Assembly: GCA_013400975.1 (NCBI GenBank)
Contig: WBMZ01000376.1
Span: 62,001-126,000, forward strand
DNA: 64,000 nucleotides
Reading direction: 5' to 3'
Source of the DNA: Atrichornis clamosus
Taxonomy: Eukaryota > Chordata > Aves > Passeriformes > Menuridae
The notes under the pieces are model-generated. The model saw only the letters and a program-made list of their open reading frames with translations, was not told where the DNA came from and did no database searches. Numbering within the stretch: position 1 is the stretch's first letter; every line of letters begins with the position of its first letter. Positions 1 to 13,365 of the stretch are shown in pieces. Made by a program: the position numbers and the translations under genes.

Positions 1-2859
1 CTTCTTGGTGATTATCAGAGGGAATTATAATGGAGCATTTTCAAAATTAATTCATTTCCTATATCCAGCATACTTAATTAATCTAGGGAATAAAACTGAT
101 TAAGTTTCTCTTCTAGAAAGCATATTTTTTCTTCACCAGAACCAGCTTTTACTATTAATATATGGTTTGGTGAGATAAATACGACCCAATTTAAAAGATT
201 TGCTGCAGCATCAATCTTGCCTAGTCTATAAGCCAGTTCTGATTCTACAGGAAGTATGTATCTCCAGGATGCAGCAAGTCTTTGTCTAAAGGTAGAAGAT
301 TCAAAATTAAAGTTAAAACCACGAATATGTTTATCTGAGTAGCCAAGAGATTCTGATTAAGTATAAAAATTCTGTTTGCTGCTCTCCTTCTCAAGAGGTC
401 ATCAGGCTTTGGCTTGCTCAGGTCTTGAGACACAGGAAGATTAATCTTGATTGTTGCCTGCATGCTCATTAAAAAATTTGATTTTTTTAAACACACCTTA
501 TTGTTAAGAGAAATAATTTAGGTTTTTCTTTAGAGGATGAAAGATTAAGTGCACGAGCTCCTTCCTTTCTTGTATGACCTGACCTTTCTGGTGTGTGCAC
601 TGGTGCTTGGGGCAGGGTAGAAAAGCACGGGATGAGGTAGAGGTTAAGACGTGTAGGCAAAAGAAAAGCAAGAGCTGTAGCAGGGAAGCAGAAGAGGTGA
701 GAAATTTACTTAGCAGTCATTGATGGTGCTATTCCTTTCTAGAGGGTAGTTGCCAAGTAGATTCCCTAATTTCTCTCCCCTTGTTCCTCAGCCCTCCTTT
801 TCTGTACGTGGAAGACTGCCATACATGTCCTATTACTTCTCTAACTCATTTATCCACAAATGTGGGCCATATCTTGGAATCCCACTAGCTACAGAACTTG
901 GTTTGGCCATGTGAGCCTCATCTAGGCTCTGGCAAAATAAGCTGGAAGACAGCTGTTAGCCAACCCATGACCTCTCTCTCAGGATGCTCTGCCAGTCTCC
1001 CTTCCCTCCCCAGACACCATCAGGTAGCACAACACATTTTCTGAGACACCCATTGACTAGTAAAACTGGTAAGGAAGGAGCAGATGCCTAAATGTAGTAC
1101 AAAGCCTGGCCTTGCTTCCATCCAACTGTAAATAATTGCGGTCATCTCAACTTCTCCGATTTAATTTCACTTTAACTACAGCAGCACCACCTTTAACAGT
1201 GTGCCTGCCAACCTCATGACAGTGGTTTTGTCCTTGCAGAAGAACTTATATGTGCATCACAAGCAGGAAAGACTCCAAGCTTTTCTTTAAAATGAAATAT
1301 GATTGGGTCCTGGAAAATGATCCCAAAGCTCCCCAAAGGGTCATAACCCAGAGTACAGGAGGGGTGGGGCAAAGAGCACAGAAAACACAGGATTTATAAG
1401 TTCTTCTCATGATCTCTGAACACCTGGCAGAACCAGAAGAAAAAGCTGGGGTTTGAGGAGCTTTTGACACTTTAGAAAACACAGAATTTCTCTCAGTCCT
1501 TTGTCACCTTTAACTTGGGTTGCAAATGGACTTTCAAGACACATAAGGTTAAGAAGGAACACCTTGAATTCCTGCGTTTCTGCCACTGCTAAAGCTGTTC
1601 AGTGCCTGAAACACTGACCCTAAAGGCCTGGCCTGACCAGACAGCGCTGTTCGGGCAAGGAAAGTCTGCCCAGGTGCTTTCAATTACCAGGAAAGTAGTT
1701 TTCCAGAAATAGCTTGCTGGCTGTTTGCCAGATCTATTTCTTCCGACAGGAAAGGCGGAATGTAAACATCCAGCACTTCATAACAGACCACAGAAATCTC
1801 TCTCCCAGTGAAGCAGGACTCTGGGAAGACTGTGCTATCCTCTTGCCTCCTAACCCTGGGCTACCTCATAAGCAGAATTATCCCACGCACCTTAGCAGAT
1901 TGCTCTAGGGAGCTTCCCTCACGCTGCTGGAGACATTGCAGTGCTGAAGATTTCACAGGGTCTTAATGCAGAAATGTTAGTCAGGAGAGCAGAGCAAACA
2001 GGGAGCTACTGCCATGCAAACACTTATAAAGCCCTTGGGTACCGCCAAAAAACACCAGTCCCACCCAGTTGCCTATGAGTGGCAAACTGGGCCCACCTGA
2101 AACTGATTGAGAAGGAAGAGCGCTCTCATTAGTCCTTTCTCTGCCATTTATTTCTTCTTGAAATCTACTAACATGGCTGCTGTCAGCTTTTCCTGAACTT
2201 CAGAACTGCTTTTCAGTAGTTAACACAGTGCTTGCTGGTGATACAGGAATAGAGGTACCTCATGTATCTCATACGTCTTAACACCTTCAAAGGCAGGTCT
2301 TTAGGGAGTATTTCACCTTCCCTTTCCTTTATTTGTACCTGGGGATGTCTTATAGGAGTCAGACCCCTGGGAAAAGTATCTCTTGATAACTCTGAGCATA
2401 TGGGGAGACAACAGAGCATATTTTCTGGGTTCTGCCACCCATGCACAACACTCTGGCAGGAAGAAGATGAGACAGAGAATGTTAGAGTGAATAAATAGAG
2501 CTTCACTCCTTGCAGTAACTGCCAGGCAGCTCAAGGCTCCAATTCTCCCTTTGCATCCTTGTTCCCTGCCGGCACAGCATCTGTGCTGAGTCTTTCAGCA
2601 TTGGAAGTTCCCTATTTCTGGAACCTTTGGCCAAACTACATGACAGGAGATACATTCTTATTAGTGCTCTAGTTTCTAGTTTGGCAATTTTTGGAAGGCG
2701 TACAGAGGCCATGTTAAAGGACAGTAGGTTGAAATGAGAAAATTGCATAGTTCGATTACTCAGGTTTTAGTTCCAGTGATGCATAGGAATTATCAGGAGC
2801 ACAGTTTCTTTCCTGGTAAGTGCTATACAAATATGTAGGGTAACATTTGCAATAAAGAG

Positions 2860-2993
2860 GTGATGGACAGAAGAGGAGACACAGATAAGGGAAGTTTTAT
2901 AGAGATGGCACAGTAAGCGATTAAGTAGCTTGCCCAAGATTGAAGAAAGAGATGGTGTGAGAGCCAGAAACTGGGGCTCTGTCTGCTGAGTCA
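2860..2993 (-). repeat. MIR-like SINE fragment
   Basis: Read on the plus strand, the segment follows the reverse complement of the MIR consensus. It has a GAGACACAGATAAGG-like stretch, then a TTAAGTAGCTTGCCCAAG core, then GAGAGCCAGAAACTGGG near the right end. The core matches the family's conserved TTAAGTAACTTGCCCAAGG. Divergence is high, as expected for an ancient amniote SINE. Family assignment is by eye. Confidence 0.65.
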
Positions 2994-5569
2994 CAAAACA
3001 CGAGTTTACTCATCTGAATTCTTTCCCCTTGCATAAATACCAAGGAGCTCGGCTGCGATACAATACACACACAAGTTGCTTAAATGCAACTGAACTCGGT
3101 AAACAGAGGGTGGTTTCATTAGCTTAAAGAAAGGAAGACCTTCATCTTACAGAGGGTGAAAAATAAATTACTTATTTGCAAGGAAGGCATTGGCTGGGCA
3201 GTGTCTGTATTGTGCTTGGTTCCAACAGGGAGATGACTCACTAGTGCTGACACTGGGATGCTGCTGTTGGTCTCTCTTGCACATCTGACTCCCTTGCTTT
3301 GGGCAATTTTTGCAACTGCACCCTTCCTGCAGAAGTCTTCAGACCATTTAAAGTGTCCATAGCCATCCCCACTCAAAGTCTCCATAGCCAAAGTCAGGTC
3401 AGGAGGGAGCTGTGTGAAAACACTGCTGCCTGCTACATGTGTGTCCAAGGGAGGCTTCCAGCTAAATGAAATCCGTGCAATTCACAGTAAAGAGAGGATG
3501 GAAGAGAGTGTCAGGAGGGAATTGCGTTGCAGGGTGCTGCAGATTGAATAGGGAATTTCTCCTCTGGAGACCAGTTGTGGAAAAAAAACAAAGGATCATC
3601 TTGCTTCCTCTTCACAAGAGGTCAGGCAAGGCAGAGAGTTGGCGTCAGCCCCAGCCAGCTGAGATTAGCAAGAATTAGCAAAAAATCCAGTGTCCATAAG
3701 TAACCTTTATAAAAACTTAGACCCTTATATGGCACCAAATAATGCAAAGGAGAGCTTCCCAAATGGACTGAGGAAAAATCAGCAGTGTCCCGTGGGCAAA
3801 CAAACAGCTAATTCAGTCACTAAAGAGATCCAGGGAGGCTCTGGGAATTGAAGAGGTGGTATGACACAGGATGGTAAAGAAAGAATCAAAGCTGGAGCAG
3901 AGGGTGCCACTGTGTAGAGAAAAAGCTCCAGCTGGCCAGAGTTCGACTGTTTGCCCTGTCAGCCTCTGATCTGACAGAGTTCTCTCTGCTCTTTCTTTAT
4001 CTTGCATCATTTAACAGGCTCATTGAAGACAATGTGGCTGCATATGGGCTTAAAGTGTAAAACACAAACTGAATGCTCTCCCTCACTGCTGCCTTGAAGT
4101 GCTTCCCAAAAACAAAAGAATGGGCCTCTCTGGCATTGCCTACACGAGATTTTTGCTGAAGTTCCCACCAGTCCACATCAGCTTTTATGGAGACATAGCA
4201 ATAGTGAGGACTCTTGAGCAAAACAGACTTTGAGTTTGTGTATTAAAAGGCTGAGTCCATGAGGAAAGATTTTTAGGAGGTCTAAATGCATTAGAAGCTC
4301 AGCTAGCATTGATTTGCACAATCTAGAAAGAAAATCTGTACTTCAGAATCCATGTATGAGCTTCTAGAAAAGTAATTTGACTTTCAAATTAGCACCTGTT
4401 CTCATCTCCAATAGGACTTGCACATGTCCAGAACTTATGAAAAAGCAATATATTCCTCTGTAGTAGGACAAACCTAAATGTTTATTAACATAACTTTAGG
4501 TACTCACATTTGTAAAATGTTGAGCTTCCTCTAAAAAATTATTTTAGATTTTTCTATAACTGATTTTTCTCATTATCTAAAAGTTGTTCATGCAGTGCTT
4601 TTTAACTAAACCAATAGGTTGGGCGTGAAAATGAAGGCTAAGTTAAAACAAACCTCAAAAAAAAATTCTTGAAAGTTTGGGTCTGTTTGGGTGGTTCCTG
4701 CAATTTGTCTTTTCATAAAATGGCCTCTTGCCTGAGGAAAAATTTAAATGCTCTTAGGTTTTGACTATTGTCCAATGGAAATTTCTGAAAGTTATTTTTT
4801 TCCATCTGAGAACAGAAACATGTCTGCTCCATGGTCCCCTGCCCACAGCTGTTAAAAGATATGTAAAAGTACAGAAAGGAGCCCAACCCAAAACAGTAGT
4901 TATTAAACTTCCCCCTTCCTCTTATTTTGCACTAACAGTTCAGAAACATGCACAGTTAACTTTTCATCATGAAAACTATTCTACTCAAATTTGCTAATAC
5001 ACCCATAGAACTGATAAGCTAAGAATATTTCCTGATTTTTAAAAATTATTTCCACTTAATATTTATTTCCATGCCAAGCAGAAGTGTGTTCTCCCACTTT
5101 GAAATTCATACCCAAAGAGACATCACCTGTAGAAAGGCAGACTTTAGGAGACTCTTTTTCTTCTTTATTTTTGTTCTATGGAATGCTTTTGCTGGTTATG
5201 GAAAGTTGTTCAAGACTGTGATCACTCAGAGCGCTCTGAAAGAACTTTTATTAGTAACAGTCAAGGCTAACAGGCCAAGGCAGCACATAAACAAGAAGTT
5301 TCTTCTTTTAATATCAGGATCCCTGAACAAAGGGATCTATTGATCTTCTAAACTATAACGCAGAGCACTCAGCTTTCTGTATGTTGCCTACAAAAGCTGC
5401 TCTAACTTTCTCACCAGGAAAATGATACCAGACTGACTTCATAAAGCACCCTAAAAATTGTTTGAGCTCTTGTGAAAACTGAAAATTACATGGCTATTCT
5501 TAACACTCTAATAAGTATTCCTAATATTCTCTTATTAATAGGCTGCTAATAACATTCTGTATTATCTTC

Positions 5570-6100
5570 CTCTGTGAGCTTTTCCTGAAGCAGCGTTCTG
5601 CAGCTCCTCGCTACAGGAGCACACTTTGGTAGTGGCAGGAGGAGGGCCGGGGCCCCTGAGCACAGTCACACACACCACTCCCGACAGGACCCCGAGAGGA
5701 CCTCCGGGAGTGGGAGCTCTGTTTCTGCCCCAGGGGCAACTCTGCTGCTCTTCAGTCTCGTGAGCATTGCTGGTGTTGGCCTTGCTCGAGGGAGCTGTCC
5801 CCCAGGTGACTCCCTGCTTCCAAGCGCAAAGCCAGCCAGCCTTGCCGTCCCAGGGACCGTGGTGTGCCACCTCTGGGCTGTGTTGCTTGGGATTTGACAG
5901 GTTTGATAGGACAGGCCACACCGGAGCTCAACCAGGTGAATAAGTGACAGCCCTGCTACCCTGGCAGGTGCTTGTGTTCTGCAGGAAGCGAGGCCTGAGA
6001 GATGATACCAAATCTCCTGTGAGCCTGGTACCCTATAAATGACAACTGCCAGCAGCAGCAGCCAAGGGAACAAAGGAAGAGAATAGACAAGATAAGCCTG
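5570..6100. other. Unexplained GC-rich block
   Basis: This block of roughly 530 bases is clearly richer in G+C and CpG than the AT-rich DNA on both sides. On the minus strand a 196-codon frame runs from 6,256 to 5,666, and a second frame overlaps it. Neither shows a recognisable domain, and codon use looks unconstrained. A TATA-like CTATAAATG lies at about 6,032. I tried to find LTR ends with a target-site duplication and found none. It could be a small CpG island, a decayed retroelement or an old exon cluster. Confidence 0.35.
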
Positions 6101-8295
6101 TAGTAATGGTTTCCCAGGTCTTGCCAGAAGGCTTCCTCCAGCATCCAATCTGCAGCTCAGGGTTCTAGGATGTGAAAATATAGCAGTCTGTAGTGCATCT
6201 ACATGGTTAGAGCCTGACATGGGTACTTTTTTGTGGGAAAGGACACAATTCACCAAGAATCAAAATACAGATGTTTCTTTCTTCAAAACTTAAATCGGAC
6301 TTACAAATACCAGAATCATTTGATGTAAGCTCAGGGGATTTTATGAAAAAAGAAACTAAAGAGCAGAAAAGAGGGAACTTCCCAGCCTGCCCTGATCTCA
6401 TATTCCCTTGTCTGCACCCCACCCATTTGACACTGTTGAGCTGAACTGGCATCAATAATATGATAAACTGCAAACTAGGTGAGGTTATGCCAGTGGTAAA
6501 GGCACTCATCCTGTCTTAGCTAAACCATTTTCAGAGGAACAAGAGGAAGGAGTAGGAAGACCTTTGTAAAGTGCACAAGTATATCAGTGCTTTTATGGCC
6601 TGGTTACTGGAAGCCCTACACATGTTTCAGTTGATAAGGCAATCACAAGATTTTCATTCTCATCTGAATAAGAGTATTTAATCTTTGCAGCATAAAGTCC
6701 CATGTGCTAAATTAAATTTCCTGCCAGTTCAGCAAACAGTTTTGCTACTTTGAACTGCATTGTACATGATTTCCTTTCATCACAGGATGCATTCTGACAG
6801 AGCATCAACAGCCAAGAGGGAAAAGCCCAGTCTGCTCCAGCACAAGCATCAACAGGCTGTGCTATTTAGAACCACCATCCACTATCAGACAGCTGGGAGG
6901 GGGTGCAGCAGAGTTTTAACTGGTTTAATTCTTTGTTAGACTTTTCTTATTTACATTTTTACTACATAAGAGTGGGTGACAGTTGTGATTATGAAGATTT
7001 TAAACAGAGTGGATGCTACAAAGCAAACACACCCCCAGTACAAAGCAAACTGGGAGAACAATACACAGTGAAAAATATTTGTTAGGGAACAGGAGTTCAG
7101 TTGCCTTTTGGTTAGCTCTATTCACAGTTCAGTCACTTCCCAGATTTTCTTGCATCATTTGGAGTTCATCACATTTTGGAGATTTGCTGACACAGGTTCA
7201 AAAGTACAGGGTTTTGGCTCTTAAAATCGAACTCAAAAATACACTTTGTTGTACCAGTGAATTGTCACAGGGAGATGAGTTTGGCCTAAACCCCTCAATT
7301 TCTCAGTATCTCAAACTCTAGCCCTACTTGACCAGAGTAACTGAACATATCTGAAGAAGAAAAGTTTCATTTGCTGTAAGAAGCAATTAAATGTGGATAA
7401 ACAGACACTGGTTTTGGCAGACTATTCTCTTTTCTAATCCTCAGTATTTCCCCAATTACTATACAGCCCAATCATTCTACATAAGTTGTTTTTATTAACA
7501 TTTTTAGAGGCCATCTGTCTGCAAATACCCAGTCAAATAATAGAAACTGACACAAGAATAATCAAATTCAGCTCCTGACAGATAGAAAAGATTTGTGTGC
7601 AGAATAAATATTTACTTTTTAGGCACTTCAGTATCATTCTGGGAGTTTTCCAAGCATTTATTATTTCAGAGTGGCAGGGAACTGTAACAATTCTTTCTCC
7701 ACCCACTGCAAGAATTTTTCCTTTCAATCACCAAAGATGATGTAACATGAGCCCTTTCCAATTTGCGTCATGTTATCAGAGCCCCAAAATACTGAGCATG
7801 CTGTGGTTGTTACAAGCTCAAAGGAAAAAACCCAGCACATTTTGATCCCCAACATTTTGACCCTCTTAGAGGTGTCTCATCTAAAAGATCAGAGTTCCTC
7901 TACAAAACTATAGCTGCAAAAATGGGCAGGTCCTCTGAATGGGCCCTCTGAACCAGCGTAGATGGATTTGGTTTGGTAATCTAAACTAAAATACATGGAT
8001 TGAACAACTTCTGTTGAACAATTGAACAATTTCTCTTGGGAACTCTCCCACCAGGCAGCTTTTCCAAGCACTCTGCCCCGAGCCTACAGGGGGTTGTGGC
8101 CCATATGACACAGGTTGCTATATTTTCTAGCCCTGGCCAATGGGTTATTCTATGCAGCATCCCCATTCTTCTTCCTCTTCTTCCTCGTTTTCACTGGGAA
8201 TATCGAATAGGACAAACAACGCTGATTTCGAACCGAAGCTCTCAAAGGAAGTTTCTATGCAAGTTGGTGTGTTTAAAAAAAATTTTAAATAGTTT

Positions 8296-8572
8296 CTTCT
8301 CCCAGGTAACAAGTGACAGGATGAGAGGAAATGGCTTTGAGTTTTGCCAGGGGAGATTTAGATGGGATATTAGGAAACATTTATTCACCGAAAGGGTTAT
8401 TGAGCACCGGAACAGGCTGCTCAGGGAAGTGGTCGAGTCACCATCCCTGGAAGTGTTCAAAAAGTGTGTGAAAGTGGCACTTGGGGCATGGTTTAGTGGT
8501 GAACCACAGCTGGGTTAATCACAGTTGAACTCATGATCTCAGAGGTCTTTTCCAACCATGATAAGTCTGATA
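8296..8572 (+). mobile_element. CR1 LINE 3' end, 5'-truncated
   Basis: The segment follows the avian CR1 3' terminal region in order: CTTCTCCCAGGTAACAAGTG, then AGGAAATGGC, a GGGGAGATTTAGATGGGATATTAGGAAA-type stretch, GGAACAGGCTGCTCAGGGAAGTGGT, CCATCCCTGGAAGTGTTC, and finally AGGTCTTTTCCAACC. The left part encodes the last residues of the CR1 ORF2 protein, which is why a 160-codon plus-strand frame (8,036-8,518) runs into it. The usual ATTCTATG octamer tail is degraded. Severe 5' truncation is typical of CR1 copies. Confidence 0.93.
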
Positions 8573-9529
8573 TAGTGACATTATTCTCTTCCATCCAAAG
8601 TTTCCACGGGGACAGAAGACATTGTAAAGATTAACTAGGAGGTTGCAATATGTCTCTGAGCAATGAGCATAACCAAATGCATGCAGGTGTGAAAGAGAGT
8701 GGTTTCCCTTCGTGCTCAAGGATCTAAGAAATGATAGTGATCCAACAGAGTGCAGCTATTTTTCAGCTACTCCTCAGCTTCCGTGTTCCTCCACTGCTCG
8801 TCCCGATGCCTGAGAGAGAGGAATACCCCCTTACCCTGTGACAGGAACATGCTGGTAGTCCCAGTGCCTCCCAGGGAGAGCTATTGCTGCACTGTGTACA
8901 GACAGCTGGACAGCTGTGCACCTCCCACTTTGCCACAGGTGGGACGGAGCTCCCAGCCTGTCAGTGGGGCGCTTCCTTGTGTCTGGCCCTGGTGCTGGAA
9001 GGAAAACATCCATTACCTTGATTTTCACTGACGTGCCTCAGAACTGAATTTGCCTCAGTGGCCATAATGGTTCTAACCTGTAATTGTAGGTTTTAAATGA
9101 AGGGTTGAAATATATTAAAAGCAGCTGAACACAATGAAAGCCAATTTGATATGATGAAGAAAAATCTAAAAGAGTGTTATGGAAATGGACTAGACTGCCT
9201 CTTGAATGATTATCTCTGCTTGAATACAGAGATGCTGTAAATAAAAGCTTGCCCTCCTTAGAAAGCCTTGCCTTCAAAATAAATTTCTGCTTCTTAAGTA
9301 AGTGAAATTACAGGACGGATATCTTTTCACAACTATCTTACACTGTAGAGTTACAATATACTGAGAACAATACCACAGCAACTAAAAAGGTACACACATA
9401 TTGCAGGTTTGTATAAAAAAATTACATAAATGTTTACAATATGGTCTGAAGTATTATCATTATTGCTTAGGGAACTAAAACTTTTCACCAGGGATAATTA
9501 CAGCTGCCAAAAGTCAACTATTATGTAAT

Positions 9530-9568
9530 AGAGGGAAAAAAAAGAGGGAAAGAGGGAGAGGAAAAAAA
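9530..9568. repeat. 39-base uninterrupted purine tract
   Basis: All bases on the plus strand are A or G, arranged as alternating GAGGG and poly-A runs, and the tract is followed at once by five C residues. Such homopurine runs can adopt triplex structure. No function is implied by sequence alone. Confidence 0.8.
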
Positions 9569-11044
9569 CCCCCACTCTGCATCTCCTCATGGTCCCTGGA
9601 GTATCTGTCCAGACCAGATGTTAGGAGGGAAGGATGTGCTTGTACAGCCTGCTGCACAACGAATGACACAGGGATTATGCTTCTTGCAATAGCACAAGTG
9701 AAGAGGTGTCAGAAATGTTGGGGTACTCGTGCTCATGGCAGGCAATGAGGAGGAGGAACCTCCTGTACTGAATTGTAGGTCTCACCTTCAGAAGATGAGG
9801 GGACTCTTCCGGGCTGTGATGTTTGGTAAATTGGCTCCTCTCTTTTTGGTGCCTCAGCCACCCCTGTGCCGGATTAAGCCAAATGGCAATTTTGTATCAT
9901 TTGGAGTCATGTTAAATATTGACTCATTAATTTTAAAATCACAATAGTCGTATTTGTAGCTATTAGTTATTATATGTTGCTGTACCATAATGTAGTTGTT
10001 ATAAACTATATTAGTATCTGCTTTGCAGGTTGAAAAGAAAGTGCATTTGGAAAACAGTTTTCCAACTACAAAAGCTACACTAATAAAACCTATTCCACTT
10101 CCTGCTTAAGCTATACTGTTCTAAGGCACTTACCACCCACGTAGCTCAGTAGAGTGGAGGCAGTGAACTTCAGAGCTCAGAGAGGGACCAGCAATAAAAA
10201 ATGATCTTCAGCTGTTAAAGCCACACACCATTTTGCTGGGCATGAGAAAAGGATGGACAAGTAGCAGGAGAGTTAATGTCAGGAAATAATAATAACACTA
10301 ATACTTCACTAATTACTCTTTTCCTCTGCACTCGATCCAAAGTGAGATTAGGACTGCAGCTAACCAAAAAATAAACCCCAAAAATTTATGTTAAGAATAA
10401 GAGGATACATCTGTTTCCTGCCTTAGCCAGATCTGCTCACCCTTGCCATCAGAATAGCTGCACCGAGACGAAAAGTTCTGAAGATTAAAGCTGAGGGCCA
10501 CTATTTTTACTCAGAAGAGCTCAAGAATATGCGTAAGAGTAGTTTATTATGTCATGTCTGCCTGTGACAATGCAGAAGTACTGCCAAATGGGGAAACTCC
10601 TAATTGTAAAAAGCTCATTTGAGTGAATGCAAGTAAGAGATTAAGGAAATATCTGTCCCTCAAGAGTTCTTTACGCCATTTCTGGAAGTCAAAAAGATGA
10701 GCTTATCAGGGATTTAAATAAGCACAGCACTGACACTTGGCTTTAGCAGGACTTTGCCTGTACGTGCAATGTGTCTCTGTTCCTACAGAAAGGCTTTTCA
10801 GTATCTTAGACCTGGAAAAGAGACATTTGGAAAATGGACTCCTTCATTTCATTTTTCTTTTACATACCTCCAATTTTGGCCTGTTGGCAAGATTTCTTAA
10901 AAGATGAAAATTGCTAGCAAAAACTATCCGAGTGGGAATACCTAGTCACACTGACAACTTACAGCCATCTGTTACTGGTTACTCATGAGTGGTTGGAGTC
11001 CCCTTTGTGCTAAGCACTTCATGTATGCATAGCAAATGAGAAAG

Positions 11045-11155
11045 TGCCTGCCCCAAATAGCTCAGAACAGACAGAGCTAAGATTTGCCCAAGACTGCAAG
11101 ATGTACATGGCAGAATTGGGAAATGAGCCCAGGTTCTCTCATTTCAAATCCAATT
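11045..11155 (-). repeat. MIR-like SINE fragment
   Basis: The plus strand shows CTGCCCCAAATAGCTCAGAA, then GATTTGCCCAAGACTGCAAG, then CATGGCAGAATTGGGAAATG and AGCCCAGGTTCTCTCATTTC. This order matches a reverse-complement MIR, including the amniote version whose left part reads like GCCCCAAAGAGCTTACA. The copy is old and diverged. A plus-strand frame of 81 codons (11,044-11,289) overlaps it and is taken as chance. Confidence 0.7.
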
Positions 11156-11718
11156 CCAATTCCTCTTTCTATCTGAAATGGACTGGAAACTGTCCTATGT
11201 CTGTAAGGAAAAATTTCTGCTTCACTTACAAATATCCACAGGGTTTTAGTAGTCTGTGGCTTAACATGGGAGAATGTCCTTCCCAGTGAAGGAAAAGCTA
11301 AATGATTATTTAAGCTGAATGAAGGTGGAGGCTCTGATACTGCCTGTATTGTTCAGAGTGACAGCAGCAGAGGTTATCACTTTGTCTCACACAGACTTCT
11401 CTCCCTGTGAAGCCTCCTGTACCAGAGGAAATAACGGTGTAGGTTTTGTTTTAGTTTTACTCCCTTCCCTAATATAAACCCCAACTTTCTGTCATTCTAG
11501 CAACTTTCAATCTTCAAAATGCCTGAACCAGCTTTCTATAAATCAGAAGAACCCTTTTTAGTTGCCTTGTTTGGGTTTTGGTGGGGTTTTTGTCCAATAT
11601 CTCAGAATGTGATTTGGCAGAGATCTAAGTAGGGAGGAAGAAAGGGAGAAAAGGTCCCTGCTCAGATAAATGGCCTGTTCCATTCCTCACTGCTCCCTTG
11701 CCCAAAAGATCTGCTAAT

Positions 11719-11785
11719 ATCACAGAATCTTTGTTGCAGAAGATCTCCATAACATCTTGAACCATTAACACACAGTGCCTGCTGT
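11719..11785 (-). mobile_element. CR1 LINE 3' end fragment
   Basis: CACAGAATCTTTGTTGCAGAAGATCTCC followed by ATCTTGAACCATTAACACACAGTGCCTG parallels the reverse complement of a CR1 3' end. The consensus there has CACAGAATC, then an AAGACCTCTAAGATCATC region, then CCAACCATTAACCCAGCACTGCC. It is short and diverged. Confidence 0.6.
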
Positions 11786-11866
11786 TACTGCACTCCTAAC
11801 TCACACATTTAGTTAGATGGAACAAATCCCAGCCCAGGTATATGCCCGGATTACTCGTGCATATGC

Positions 11867-12010
11867 CCCATTCCTGGCAGTGTTCAAGGCCAGCTTGGAT
11901 GGGGCTCTGAGCAACCTGGTCTAGAGAGAGATGTCCCTACCCATGGCAGTGGGGTTGGAATTGGATGATCTCTAAGGTTCCTTCCAACCCAACCCATTCT
12001 ATGATTCTGT
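11867..12010 (+). mobile_element. CR1 LINE 3' end, with octamer tail
   Basis: The segment contains CATTCCTGGCAGTGTTCAAG, GGCCAGCTTGGATGGGGCTC, GAGCAACCTGGTCTAG, CCCATGGCAGTGGGGTTGGA and CCTTCCAACCCAACCCATTC, and ends in TCTATGATTCTG. The ending is the diagnostic CR1 3' ATTCTATG octamer repeat. It is the best preserved CR1 in the window and therefore probably the youngest. It is cut to the last ~145 bases of the element. Confidence 0.95.
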
Positions 12011-13284
12011 TAGAGCCTCAGAGCCAGGGAGGTGCAGAAGGTCAAGAGAAGTGATGTGCAGGAATTGCAGGTATTGGTGCAGCAATTCCTTCTGTAGCAG
12101 GCAAACGGCAGGAGCTCCCATGTGCACAACAAGACAGGTCTGTGGTTGTCCTACTGATCTGCTGTTAGGTCTGTTTCTCAAAATCCTTCCATACAGGAAC
12201 CTAGAGGAGATCAGAGCTACCACTGCAGGCCAGGAGGTGTGGCAGTGACCATGCAGCTGCTCTGTGCTGTGTCTGCCTTAATGTTTTATCCCCTCTAATT
12301 CCAGAGCCCAGGAGGTCCTCACACAGAGCTCTTTTAGCCTAGCTTTGCAAGGAATTAGTTTTTGGAAGCAAAAGGCTCTTAATTGTAATGTAAATGAAGA
12401 ACCATGGAAGGTAGTGCCTGGGTTTTTGACAGCGTGAGTCACAGTGGTTACTTTTGTCCTTTCGGTGGAAGCGATGTAACTAGGGAAAGCACAGTCACAT
12501 CGAGTTTCCCCTGCAGAAGGAGACAGAACTACAGTGATGAAGCACATAACAGAGCAGTGGAAAATCAGCCCTCCTCCACAGTTCATGCAGCACTCAGAGT
12601 GCCGGCTTTGAACTGTTCTGCAGTGTATTTTGAATAACACATTACATATTTGCCTGGAATAAAACATAAGAATCTTAACACTACATTGATTGGATTTTGG
12701 AAGTGGTTAACTCATAAATCATCTTAATGAAACAAATGTATCTAGGCTGAAGATTGAGGTTGGATTTAGGATTTTTCTTTTCTTTTTTTTTTTAAGTCAC
12801 CACTGCCAAATTTCAACTGTAAGGGAAGGTGTTACATATGCAGTTTCTAATGTTACTGCTCAGCCTGCAATGAGATTATTGTATTGTTAAAATGAAGGAA
12901 TTCCTGTTCCGTGGTGTTGGTTTTGGCTGATCCTGTATTGTGAGTTAACTTCATGTGATGTATTTTCTTTTGAACAAATTTCCTTCAATTCATCAGCAGA
13001 GGTTCAAGCTGCTCTGCTAAGAGTTTGTGACATTTTTTTGGAAGTAGTTATGAACTCGCCAATGCAACGTTAACAGATTGTCGAGAACACTCCCTTGGGA
13101 ATGACGTTTCTAATTTTTCTTTATCCTTTATCTTTTGTTTATACACTTTTCCCTTTCACGACTGTATCTTTCCAGCCCAGAAAAACTGTTGTGTGGAGCT
13201 TTTGACACAGTCCTAGAGAGCTGCAGAAGAACCCAGAGCAGAGTAGAACATTCTAATTAACTACTAGAACGGAGGCCTTCAGGA

Positions 13285-13365
13285 ACAGAGATTCAGGAGC
13301 AAACCTTCAGTCTATTCCTGGCTCTCTCTCAGACTCGTTGGGTAATCATAGACAATTGATTACAG
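13285..13365 (+). repeat. MIR-like SINE fragment
   Basis: The order is GATTCAGGAGCAAACC, TTCAGTCTATTCCTGGCTCT, then ACTCGTTGGGTAATCATAGACAA. It parallels the sense MIR core, in which TCTATTCCCAGCTCTGCCAC is followed by a GCTGGGTGACCTTGGGCAAG stretch. The copy is short and diverged. Confidence 0.5.

Noticed and set aside
5666..6256. A 196-codon minus-strand frame as a protein gene
   Set aside because: No recognisable domain, overlapping frames and no clear splice or promoter context. It is kept only as part of an unexplained GC-rich block.
8036..8518. A 160-codon plus-strand frame
   Set aside because: Its right half is the residual C-terminal part and 3' end of a CR1 LINE and its left half is unrelated unique sequence. 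It is not a gene.
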